From contig JAHAWW010000355.1 of NCBI GenBank assembly GCA_018383375.1, positions 1-11,309 on the forward strand: 11,309 nucleotides of DNA, written 5' to 3'. The position numbers and the translations under genes are program-made. Position 1 is the first letter of the stretch, and every line of letters begins with the position of its first letter. This DNA comes from Prevotellamassilia sp. (GTDB lineage Bacteria; Bacteroidota; Bacteroidia; Bacteroidales; Bacteroidaceae). Positions 1 to 6,675 of the stretch are shown piece after piece. Under the pieces are notes generated by a model that was not told where the DNA came from, made no database searches, and saw nothing but the letters and a program-made list of their open reading frames with translations.

Positions 1-1
1 G

Positions 2-9
2 TATCTTTG
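2..9 (+). promoter_or_regulatory. Bacteroidota-type -7 promoter element of the exporter operon
   Basis: TATCTTTG matches the Bacteroidota primary sigma -7 consensus TAnnTTTG. It lies 22 bases before the first ATG, so transcription would begin around base 15-18 and leave a very short, A-rich leader. The matching -33 TTTG box would lie left of the window and cannot be checked. The same octamer serves as the -7 box of the M3 peptidase promoter in this window. The call rests on motif and position only. Confidence 0.6.
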
Positions 10-31
10 TAAAAGAATAAATTTCTCACTT

Positions 32-1378
32 ATGAATATCAAACCTATTGCTTTTACCGCTTTGGCCTTGACTGCCTTGACTGCTACCGGGCAGAAAACC
101 TGGACGCTGGAGGAGTGTGTGGACTATGCCATGCAACACAACATCACACTCAAGAAAAACGCACAGGCTGAAGCGCTCTCAACCGTGGAGGTGGATCGTG
201 CCAAAGGCGCACTGCTCCCTTCGCTCAGTGCCAGTGTGGTGCAAGGCCTCACTTATCGCCCCTTCCAAGAGACAGGCGGCAGTATGGTGAACGGCGGCAT
301 TGCCTCTAACGCTGCCGACAAGGCCACACAGACCGGACAATATGGCGTCAATGCCAGCTGGACCGTATGGGACGGCGGACAAAACAAATACAACATTCAA
401 AACGCCGAACTCAATCGCGAGAGTGCCGCCCTCACCACACAGCAGACGGCCAACAGCATCGAAGAGCAAATTGCACAACTCTATGTGCAGACACTCTACA
501 CTCGCGAGGCACTCAAAACCTATCGTCAACTGCTCGCGGCCGATTCGACCATCTACGAACGGGCTCAGACGATGTATCAAAACGGTAAACTCTCGCGTGC
601 CGACGTGGTGAGACTCAAAAGTCAGGTGAGCAGTGCACGCTATGACGTGGTCAATGCCCAAAGCCAGATTGACCTCTGCAAAATGCAACTGCGCCAGTTG
701 CTCGAACTCGACTATAATGAGGAATTTGAGATTGCCGACCTCCCCGTCTCAAACGAAACAGTCGCTGCACTCATTCCCAGTCTGACCGATGCCTATCTCG
801 CCGCACTCGGTCAGCGCCCGGAGATTGCTCAAAGTGAGCTGGCCGTGGACCAAAGCCGACTGGCCACCAAGATTGCCCGCACCGGCTACCTGCCCTCCAT
901 CAGCCTGACAGGAGGTGTGGGCGACAGCCACCTCACGGGAACCAGCCAGAACTTCTTCAACCAAATGAAAAATAACTTCAACGCCAACATGGGGCTTTCG
1001 GTGTCTATTCCCATCTTCGACAAACGACAGACCAAGAGCGAGGTGGAGAAGGCACGCGTGCAGGAGGTGGTGAGCGACCTCGACCTGCTCGACGCCCAAA
1101 TGACACTCTACAAAACCGTCGAAGGATTCTGGCAGAGTGCCACGACAAGCCGACAGAAATATTTGGCCTCGGTGGAAAACGTGGAGAGTGCCCAAGCCAG
1201 CTACGAACTGCTCACCGAACAGTTTAACGTGGGCGTGAAAAACATTGCCGACCTGCTCACCGGCCGCTCCACACTGCTCACAGCAAAACAAAACCTGCTG
1301 CAAGACAAATACACTGCCGTGCTCAACCGTGCCCTCCTCGACTTCTACGCCACGGGCGAGTTTCGCGCTTTGCAATAA
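32..1378 (+). CDS. TolC-family outer-membrane efflux protein
   Basis: Outer-membrane channel that would carry the exporter's substrate across the outer membrane. The 448 residues are of normal length for the family. Residues 1-20 form a signal peptide ending TATG before Q21. The mature protein opens with WTLEECVDYAMQHN (24-37), the usual start of Bacteroidota TolC homologues. Two outer-membrane-efflux repeats follow, roughly 25-225 and 250-440. The equivalent strand-to-helix turns are WTVWDGGQNKY (110-120) and VSIPIFDKRQTKSEVEKA (324-341), and GQRPEI (260-265) starts the second half. Long Ala/Gln/Leu-rich helices suit the coiled-coil tunnel. No lipobox cysteine is present. It is the first gene of the operon, directly after the promoter, and the adaptor gene follows after 33 bases. 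ATG 32 is chosen because it starts the signal peptide. The substrate cannot be read from the sequence. Confidence 0.93.
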   Translation: MNIKPIAFTALALTALTATGQKTWTLEECVDYAMQHNITLKKNAQAEALSTVEVDRAKGALLPSLSASVVQGLTYRPFQETGGSMVNGGIASNAADKATQTGQYGVNASWTVWDGGQNKYNIQNAELNRESAALTTQQTANSIEEQIAQLYVQTLYTREALKTYRQLLAADSTIYERAQTMYQNGKLSRADVVRLKSQVSSARYDVVNAQSQIDLCKMQLRQLLELDYNEEFEIADLPVSNETVAALIPSLTDAYLAALGQRPEIAQSELAVDQSRLATKIARTGYLPSISLTGGVGDSHLTGTSQNFFNQMKNNFNANMGLSVSIPIFDKRQTKSEVEKARVQEVVSDLDLLDAQMTLYKTVEGFWQSATTSRQKYLASVENVESAQASYELLTEQFNVGVKNIADLLTGRSTLLTAKQNLLQDKYTAVLNRALLDFYATGEFRALQ

Positions 1379-1411
1379 CACTCCTATAAATATATATACA
1401 CACAACAGCAT

Positions 1412-2590
1412 ATGAAAAGCAAGAAAACCATTGTCGTCGGTCTCTGTGTCGTGGTCCTTTTGGGACTCGGTGCCTATCTCTTTATGGGAGGCAAGGCCGA
1501 ACAGGAAATCAACTACGAAACCGCCAAAGTGCAACGTGCCACCATTGGCAGCACCGTCACCGCCACCGGTACCATCGAACCTGTCATAAAGGTGGAAGTG
1601 GGTACGCAGGTGAGTGGTATCATCAGCAAAATCTATGTCGACTACAACTCGGAGGTGAAGAAAGGCCAGCTTATTGCCGAGCTCGACCGCACCAACCTGA
1701 TGAGCGAATTGGCCAGCGCCAAAAGCAATCTCGAGGCTGCCGGCAGCGACCTGAGTTATCAGAAGGCCAATCATAGTCGCATGAAAACCCTTCACGACAA
1801 AGGACTGGTGAGCGACGACGAATATGAAACCGCACGCCTCTCGCTCAGACAGGCGGAGAGCACTTATGACATGCGCAAAGAGGCCGTGGCCAAGGCGCAA
1901 ACCAACTTGGGCTATGCCTATATCACCTCGCCCATCAACGGTGTCATCCTCAGCAAAGCTGTAGAAGAGGGACAAACAGTGGCTGCCGGATTTACCACCC
2001 CGACACTCTTCACCATTGCACAAGACCTCACCGACATGCGCGTGATTGCCGACGTCGACGAGGCTGACATAGGCGACGTGGCTGAAGGACAAAAGGTGGA
2101 ATTCACTGTCGACGCCTACCCCAACGAAACCTTTGAAGGCCAAGTGACGCAGGTGCGTCAAGAAGCCACCACCGAGAGCAACGTCGTGACGTATGAGGTG
2201 GTGATTTCTGCGCCCAACCCTTCGCTCAAGCTCAAACCCGGTCTCACCGCCAACGTCACCATTCACACACTCGAACAACCCAACCTGCTCAGTGTGCCTA
2301 CCAAAGCACTGCGCTTCACCCCCACGGCCGACCTGCTGCGTAAGGGCGACAAAATACAAGACTGCTCGGGCAACAAGAAAGTGTGGGTGCGCGAAGGCAA
2401 TGTCATCAAAGCCTACGCCGTGCAGACCGGCATCACCAACGGCACGCTCACACAGATTGTCAGTGGCGTGAAAGAGGGTGTCGAAGTCATCACCGAGATT
2501 AAAGCCACGGTGCCGGGCGAGGAAGAAGCTGCTGCCGAAGAACAAGAGCGCAGTCCGTTTGCCCCAGGTCCGAGAAAGAAAAAGAAATAA
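1412..2590 (+). CDS. MacA-type periplasmic adaptor (HlyD/RND membrane-fusion family)
   Basis: Periplasmic adaptor expected to join the inner-membrane MacB-type transporter to the TolC-like channel. It has 392 residues. An N-terminal membrane helix (about 6-26) follows the basic MKSKK start; no lipobox is seen, so it is probably helix-anchored. The domains in order are the first half of the lipoyl domain (about 58-92, with VGTQVSGIISKIYVDYNSEV at 63-82), an alpha-helical hairpin (about 95-166), the second lipoyl half (about 170-203, YITSPINGVIL at 170-180), a beta-barrel (about 207-286) and a membrane-proximal domain (about 290-365). YITSPINGVI and SVPTKAL (294-300) are typical of MacA relatives. 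The C-terminus is an unusual charged tail, acidic at 370-379 then basic RKKKK. The ATPase gene follows after 30 bases. The leader is AT-rich with no Shine-Dalgarno. Confidence 0.93.
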   Translation: MKSKKTIVVGLCVVVLLGLGAYLFMGGKAEQEINYETAKVQRATIGSTVTATGTIEPVIKVEVGTQVSGIISKIYVDYNSEVKKGQLIAELDRTNLMSELASAKSNLEAAGSDLSYQKANHSRMKTLHDKGLVSDDEYETARLSLRQAESTYDMRKEAVAKAQTNLGYAYITSPINGVILSKAVEEGQTVAAGFTTPTLFTIAQDLTDMRVIADVDEADIGDVAEGQKVEFTVDAYPNETFEGQVTQVRQEATTESNVVTYEVVISAPNPSLKLKPGLTANVTIHTLEQPNLLSVPTKALRFTPTADLLRKGDKIQDCSGNKKVWVREGNVIKAYAVQTGITNGTLTQIVSGVKEGVEVITEIKATVPGEEEAAAEEQERSPFAPGPRKKKK

Positions 2591-2620
2591 TCCCCAACCA
2601 CTCAAATCGTCAAAACGCTT

Positions 2621-3391
2621 ATGACTCAGCAAAAAAATAATGACGAGCGCAAGGTGGTGATTGAGTTGGACCACGTGAAGCGCAACTTCCTCGTGGGAGA
2701 AGAAGTGGTGCATGCCCTGCGTGGCGTCTCCTTCAAGATATACGAGGGCGAGTTTGTCACCATCATGGGCACCTCAGGCTCGGGCAAATCCACCCTGCTC
2801 AACCAGTTGGGGTGTCTCGACACACCCACCTCGGGCGAATATTATCTCGACGGGGTGGCCGTGCGCTCGATGAAACGCCGCGAAAGAGCCGTGTTGCGTA
2901 ACCGCAAGATTGGTTTTGTCTTTCAAAACTATAACCTGCTGCCCAAGACCACGGCCGTTGAAAACGTCGAATTGCCGCTGATGTATAACACAGCCGTCAG
3001 CGCCAAAGAGCGTCGCGAGCGAAGCATCAAGGCCCTTGAGATGGTGGGATTGGGCAACCGCCTCTTCCATAAATCAAACCAAATGTCGGGCGGACAGATG
3101 CAGCGTGTGGCCATAGCCCGCGCACTGGTCTATGACGCGGCCGTGTTGCTGGCCGACGAGGCTACGGGTAACCTCGACACGCGCACCTCGTTTGAAATCC
3201 TTGTGCTCTTCCAAAAACTACACGCCGCAGGACGCACCATTATCTTCGTCACCCACAACCCCGAGATTGCACTCTATAGCAGTCGCAACATCGTCTTGCG
3301 CGACGGACAAATCAAGGAAGACACCATCAACAACAACATTCAGTCGGCAGCCGAGGCTTTGGCCGCTCTGCCCGTGCCTCAAGACGACTGA
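2621..3391 (+). CDS. MacB-type ABC transporter ATP-binding protein
   Basis: Cytoplasmic ATPase that powers the exporter. Its 256 residues contain a complete nucleotide-binding domain: Walker A GTSGSGKST (50-58), Q-loop Q102 in FVFQNYNLLP, signature MSGGQMQRVAIARAL (155-169), Walker B VLLADE (175-180, catalytic E180), D-loop GNLD (183-186) and switch histidine H212. ATGNLDTRTS and the FQNYNLLP segment are characteristic of the LolD/MacB subfamily. The signature has Met-Ser-Gly-Gly-Gln-Met where many relatives have LSGGQQ; the essential SGGQ is intact. Unlike E. coli MacB, no permease is fused to it; the permease is the next gene, 25 bases downstream. The tail after 232 is variable. All motifs needed for ATP hydrolysis are present. 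Confidence 0.95.
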   Translation: MTQQKNNDERKVVIELDHVKRNFLVGEEVVHALRGVSFKIYEGEFVTIMGTSGSGKSTLLNQLGCLDTPTSGEYYLDGVAVRSMKRRERAVLRNRKIGFVFQNYNLLPKTTAVENVELPLMYNTAVSAKERRERSIKALEMVGLGNRLFHKSNQMSGGQMQRVAIARALVYDAAVLLADEATGNLDTRTSFEILVLFQKLHAAGRTIIFVTHNPEIALYSSRNIVLRDGQIKEDTINNNIQSAAEALAALPVPQDD

Positions 3392-3416
3392 TAGCTCCCC
3401 CTTCAACTAATCTCTT

Positions 3417-4640
3417 ATGCATATTTCCAATCTTTTCAAGATAGCTTTGCGGGCCATTGCCGCCAACAAACTGCGCTCGTTTCTGACGATGCTCGGCATC
3501 ATCATTGGCGTGGCCTCTGTCATTGCCATGATTGCCATCGGACAGGGCTCTAAGCAAAGCATTCAAAAGAACATCTCTGAGATGGGCTCCAATATGATTA
3601 TGATTAACCCCGGACAAGATAGAGGTCCGGGCGGAGCCCGACAAGATGCCTCAGACATGCAGACGCTCAAGCTCAAAGACTATGAGTTGCTCAAGGAAAA
3701 CTGCAAATATGTGGCCGCCATCAGTCCGCGAGTGAGCAAAGGCGGACAGTTTGTGGCCGGCAACAACAATACGCCCTCGACCATCTACGGCATTTCGCCC
3801 GACTATCTCGAGATACGTCAATTGAAGGTTGAAGACGGCGCCATGTTTTCAGACGACGACGTGCGCACCAGTGCCAAAGTCTGCGTCATTGGCAAAACCG
3901 TGGCCGATAATCTCTTCCCGGCCGGTGAAGACCCCGTGGGACGAGTCATTCGTTTCGGCACCATCCCCTTCCGCGTGGTCGGTGTGTTGAAGTCGAAAGG
4001 CTACAACTCTTTCGGCATGGACCAAGACGACCTCGTTTTGGCTCCTTATACCTCCGTGATGAAGCGTATTCTTTCGGTCACCTATCTGCAAAGCATCAAC
4101 GCCTCGGCCATCACCCAAGACAAAACCCAGGAGGCCATAGACGAAGTCACCACCTTGCTGCGCGAAAGCCATAAACTCAAGGGTGAAGACGAAAACAACT
4201 TCACTATTCGCTCGCAAGAAGAAATGGCCTCGATGATGAACTCCACCAGCGACACAATGACCATCTTGTTGCTCGTTGTGGCCTGTATCTCTTTGGTGGT
4301 GGGCGGTATCGGCATCATGAACATCATGTATGTGTCGGTGACGGAGCGTACGCGCGAAATCGGTCTGCGAATGTCTGTCGGCGCTCGAGGCATCGATATC
4401 CTCAGCCAGTTTCTCATCGAAGCCATAATGCTTAGTGTGGCCGGTGGCATCATTGGCATCCTTGTGGGGCTCGGAGCAGCTTGGGGCATCAACGTCTTTG
4501 CCCATTGGCCCGTGCTCGTTCAGCCTTGGAGCGTACTGCTTAGCTTCATAGTCTGTACGGCCACCGGCATCTTCTTCGGTTGGTATCCGGCCAAGAAGGC
4601 TGCCCGTCTCGACCCTATCGAAGCTATTCGTTACGAGTGA
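3417..4640 (+). CDS. MacB/FtsX-family ABC transporter permease
   Basis: Inner-membrane subunit that should pair with the preceding ATPase and couple ATP hydrolysis to periplasmic conformational change (mechanotransmission) rather than forming a classical channel. It has 407 residues in the MacB layout: TM1 about 21-42, a large MacB_PCD periplasmic domain (about 45-275), then TM2 about 281-304, TM3 about 331-357 and TM4 about 371-392. NKLRSFLTMLGIIIGVASV (17-35) is the hallmark N-terminus. ERTREIGLRMSVGAR (310-324) is the cytoplasmic coupling segment that contacts the ATPase. The protein ends PAKKAARLDPIEAIRYE, the usual FtsX/MacB C-terminus, so it is complete. A shared export substrate, such as a peptide, lipid or macrolide-like molecule, is possible but not indicated. 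Confidence 0.94.
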   Translation: MHISNLFKIALRAIAANKLRSFLTMLGIIIGVASVIAMIAIGQGSKQSIQKNISEMGSNMIMINPGQDRGPGGARQDASDMQTLKLKDYELLKENCKYVAAISPRVSKGGQFVAGNNNTPSTIYGISPDYLEIRQLKVEDGAMFSDDDVRTSAKVCVIGKTVADNLFPAGEDPVGRVIRFGTIPFRVVGVLKSKGYNSFGMDQDDLVLAPYTSVMKRILSVTYLQSINASAITQDKTQEAIDEVTTLLRESHKLKGEDENNFTIRSQEEMASMMNSTSDTMTILLLVVACISLVVGGIGIMNIMYVSVTERTREIGLRMSVGARGIDILSQFLIEAIMLSVAGGIIGILVGLGAAWGINVFAHWPVLVQPWSVLLSFIVCTATGIFFGWYPAKKAARLDPIEAIRYE

Positions 4641-4717
4641 CCGTATGGCCGCTTGCCGGTCTTCGAGTTCAACATTGCCGTTGATATTCGGGCGGCCCAC
4701 AACCAATTTCCTTCTTT
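4641..4717 (+). other. 77-base spacer between permease and kinase genes
   Basis: This is the longest gap in the operon; the others are 25-33 bases. It contains a short inverted pair, GGCCGC (4647-4652) and GCGGCC (4692-4697), about 39 bases apart. There is no T-tract and no recognisable TAnnTTTG box. It may be only a longer spacer, or may lower expression of the regulators relative to the transporter. I see no gene in it. Confidence 0.35.
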
Positions 4718-5800
4718 ATGTCTGAAGTCAAACCCACGGCCCTTGCCGCCAAGTCAAACTCGGAGCGCCTCATAGAGGCAGCCATTCACGCCTGCATCTG
4801 GATTTACATTTTCGTTTCGCCGTTGCTTATGCACCGACCGAACGAGTCGTTTGAGTGGGGGTCTTATCTGCAACGCCTCTATTTCCCGCTGTCGTCGTGT
4901 GCGGTGTTTTATCTCAACTATTTCTGGCTCATTCCGCGCTATTTCATTGAGAAACGATACCGCATGTTTGTGGTGCTCAATCTCATTGCCATCGTCTTGC
5001 TACTCTATAGTCGCGACCTCTACGCCATGTTGTTGCCTCCCCACGACGGACAGGCCCTGCGACCGCGGCGACGGATGCGGATGTATGGCGACGGCGGGCC
5101 TTCGGTTTGGTTTCGCTCGCTCTATTATCTGCGCAGTTTTGTCTCAATGGCCTTCATTGCCTTCATCGCCGTGGCCGTGAAACTCAGTGTGCGTTGGCGT
5201 CAAGCCGAGACGGCACGCAGGGAGGCCGAACTGCAGAACATCAAAAACCAAATCAATCCGCACTTCCTGCTCAACACGCTCAACAACATCTATGCCCTCA
5301 CAGCCTTCGACCCCGAGAAGGCTCGCTATGCCATCGAAGAATTGAGCGGATTGTTGCGCTACGTGCTCTATGAAAACCAGGCCGGCGAGGTGAGCCTGAA
5401 AAAAGAAATGGACTTCTTGCAGACCTACATCGCCTTGATGCGTCTGCGCCTGGCCGACGGCGTGGTGGTAGAGGTGGAAATAGACTGCCCCAACCCAGAA
5501 CGGGTGCAGGTGTCGCCACTCATTTTCATTTCGTTGGTAGAGAATGCCTTCAAACACGGCGTCAGTCCCACCAGTACCGGACACATCGTCATTCGTATGC
5601 AGGCTGATGACAAGACCATCCGTTTTGCCTGCCACAACACCAACTATCCCAAAGCCCACGACAAAAGTCCGGGTGGCATAGGACTTGACCAAGTGCGCCG
5701 CCGCCTCGATGCCGCCTATTCGGGACGCTATGAATGGCAATACGGAACGGAGCCCGACGGTCGCTATTATAATTCAAGTATTACCATTCACCTGAAATAA
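4718..5800 (+). CDS. LytS/YehU-type sensor histidine kinase (His_kinase family)
   Basis: Membrane sensor kinase expected to phosphorylate the LytTR regulator encoded next. In 360 residues there are four predicted membrane helices (about 24-38, 53-72, 84-102 and 138-157). Residues 73-83 (basic, IPRYFIEKRYR) fit a cytoplasmic loop, which puts the 103-137 loop in the periplasm. A short linker helix (158-172) leads to the His_kinase domain, with NIKNQINPHFLLNTLNNIYA (174-193) and phosphoacceptor H182. The ATP-binding region has N-box LVENAFKHG (273-281, N276) and G-box GGIGLDQVRRRL (319-330). There is no HAMP, PAS or large sensor domain, so sensing probably uses the helices and short loops. The 103-137 loop is rich in Arg (RPRRRMRM, 115-122). 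The regulator follows after 31 bases. ATG 4718 is kept as the first Met before TM1. Confidence 0.93.
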   Translation: MSEVKPTALAAKSNSERLIEAAIHACIWIYIFVSPLLMHRPNESFEWGSYLQRLYFPLSSCAVFYLNYFWLIPRYFIEKRYRMFVVLNLIAIVLLLYSRDLYAMLLPPHDGQALRPRRRMRMYGDGGPSVWFRSLYYLRSFVSMAFIAFIAVAVKLSVRWRQAETARREAELQNIKNQINPHFLLNTLNNIYALTAFDPEKARYAIEELSGLLRYVLYENQAGEVSLKKEMDFLQTYIALMRLRLADGVVVEVEIDCPNPERVQVSPLIFISLVENAFKHGVSPTSTGHIVIRMQADDKTIRFACHNTNYPKAHDKSPGGIGLDQVRRRLDAAYSGRYEWQYGTEPDGRYYNSSITIHLK

Positions 5801-5831
5801 TAATCTCACTCAAAATCAATAAATACGCGCT

Positions 5832-6572
5832 ATGACTGACACTCTCACCTGTGCCATTATCGATGACGAGCCTTTGGCCGTGAAGTTGCTGGAGTCGTAT
5901 GTGAAAAAGACACCATTCCTCACCCTGCAAGCCAGTTGGAACAGCGGAACAGCTGCACTCTACAACTTGCAGAGCCATCCCGTCGACCTGCTTTTTCTCG
6001 ACATTCAGATGCCCGAGCTCGACGGTCTCGATTTTGCCCGTCTGCTATCGCCCGGCACGAGCATTGTCTTCACCACAGCTTTCAGCCAATATGCTCTCGA
6101 CAGTTATAAAGTCAATGCCGTGGACTATCTGCTCAAGCCCGTGAGCTATGCAGATTTTCTCAGTGCGGCGCAGAAAGTGCTCGACAAACGCACGGCTCGT
6201 GGCGAACAGTCTTCACAGCCTTTGACCGCCGATGACGACAAAAACTCTTTTTTTGTCAAGAGCGACTATAAACTCGTGAGAGTCTATTTCGCTGATATTC
6301 TTTATATTGAGGGCCTGAAAGACTATGTCAAGATTTATCTGGTCGACGGCAGCAAACCCTTGCTTTCGCTATCGTCGATGAAGGCCGTTGAAGATTTCTT
6401 GCCGGCCGACCGTTTTTTGCGCGTACACCGATCGTTTATCGTCAACATGGCCCAAGTCAAGGTGATGGAGCGTGGGCAGATTGTGTTTGGCGAGCGGCGC
6501 ATAACGGTGAGCGACAGCTATCGCGACCGTGTGCAAGCCTATGTGGGTGAGCGCCTATTGTCGGGGAGATAA
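5832..6572 (+). CDS. LytTR-family response regulator
   Basis: DNA-binding partner of the upstream kinase, 246 residues. The receiver domain (about 5-118) has the acidic pair D11/D12 in IIDDEP, phosphoacceptor D57 in LLFLDIQMPELDG, the conserved Thr in FTTAF (80-84) and K102 in YLLKPV. After a polar linker (120-138), a LytTR DNA-binding domain spans about 140-240, with FVKSDYKLVRVYFADILYIE, KDYVKIYL and the signature FLRVHRSFIVN (195-205). Both halves appear functional. By analogy with LytTR regulators it would bind paired direct repeats upstream of target promoters. Its natural target here, the promoter of its own operon, lies mostly outside the window, so sites cannot be looked for. It is the last gene before the terminator. 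Confidence 0.94.
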   Translation: MTDTLTCAIIDDEPLAVKLLESYVKKTPFLTLQASWNSGTAALYNLQSHPVDLLFLDIQMPELDGLDFARLLSPGTSIVFTTAFSQYALDSYKVNAVDYLLKPVSYADFLSAAQKVLDKRTARGEQSSQPLTADDDKNSFFVKSDYKLVRVYFADILYIEGLKDYVKIYLVDGSKPLLSLSSMKAVEDFLPADRFLRVHRSFIVNMAQVKVMERGQIVFGERRITVSDSYRDRVQAYVGERLLSGR

Positions 6573-6594
6573 ATGGACGAAGATTTCAAAAGAC

Positions 6595-6631
6595 TATCGG
6601 CCCGCCGAGCATAGTGCTTGGTGGGCCGATA
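6595..6631. terminator. Bidirectional terminator-like hairpin between convergent genes
   Basis: The arms 6595-6610 and 6616-6631 form 16 consecutive pairs (two of them G-T wobbles, the rest Watson-Crick) around the loop ATAGT. The stem is rich in G+C, with core ATCGGCCCGCC. It starts 22 bases after the regulator stop codon and lies 45 bases beyond the M3 peptidase stop on the other strand. The flank on the + side is AT-rich but not a pure T-run; on the - side it reads AGTCTTTTG. Position between two convergent genes and stem strength support shared termination. Confidence 0.75.
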
Positions 6632-6651
6632 ATATATTGTATTATATTATT

Positions 6652-6673
6652 GCTTATACGTTTTGATATAAGC
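6652..6673. terminator. Small inverted repeat just past the M3 peptidase stop
   Basis: GCTTATA (6652-6658) and TATAAGC (6667-6673) form a perfect 7-bp stem with an 8-base loop, 3 bases past the M3 peptidase stop. It is AT-rich and weak alone. It may stabilise the 3' end of that mRNA or assist the stronger hairpin at 6595-6631. Confidence 0.3.
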
Positions 6674-6675
6674 CA

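Noticed and set aside
749..2713. A 654-codon open frame on the - strand across the channel and adaptor genes
   Set aside because: It lies antisense to two clearly real genes, runs through their spacer, has low-complexity His/Gly/Val/Phe-rich composition and no recognisable motif. The strong codon bias of the sense genes removes antisense stop codons.
2621..4640. Frameshifted MacB, because ATPase and permease are separate
   Set aside because: Each protein has a proper start, complete domain and normal end, with a 25-base spacer. Separate subunits are common in Bacteroidota, so this is not a broken gene.
3849..4706. A 285-codon open frame on the - strand over the permease gene
   Set aside because: Antisense to a complete MacB-type permease, rich in His/Asp/Gly with no domain signal or promoter.
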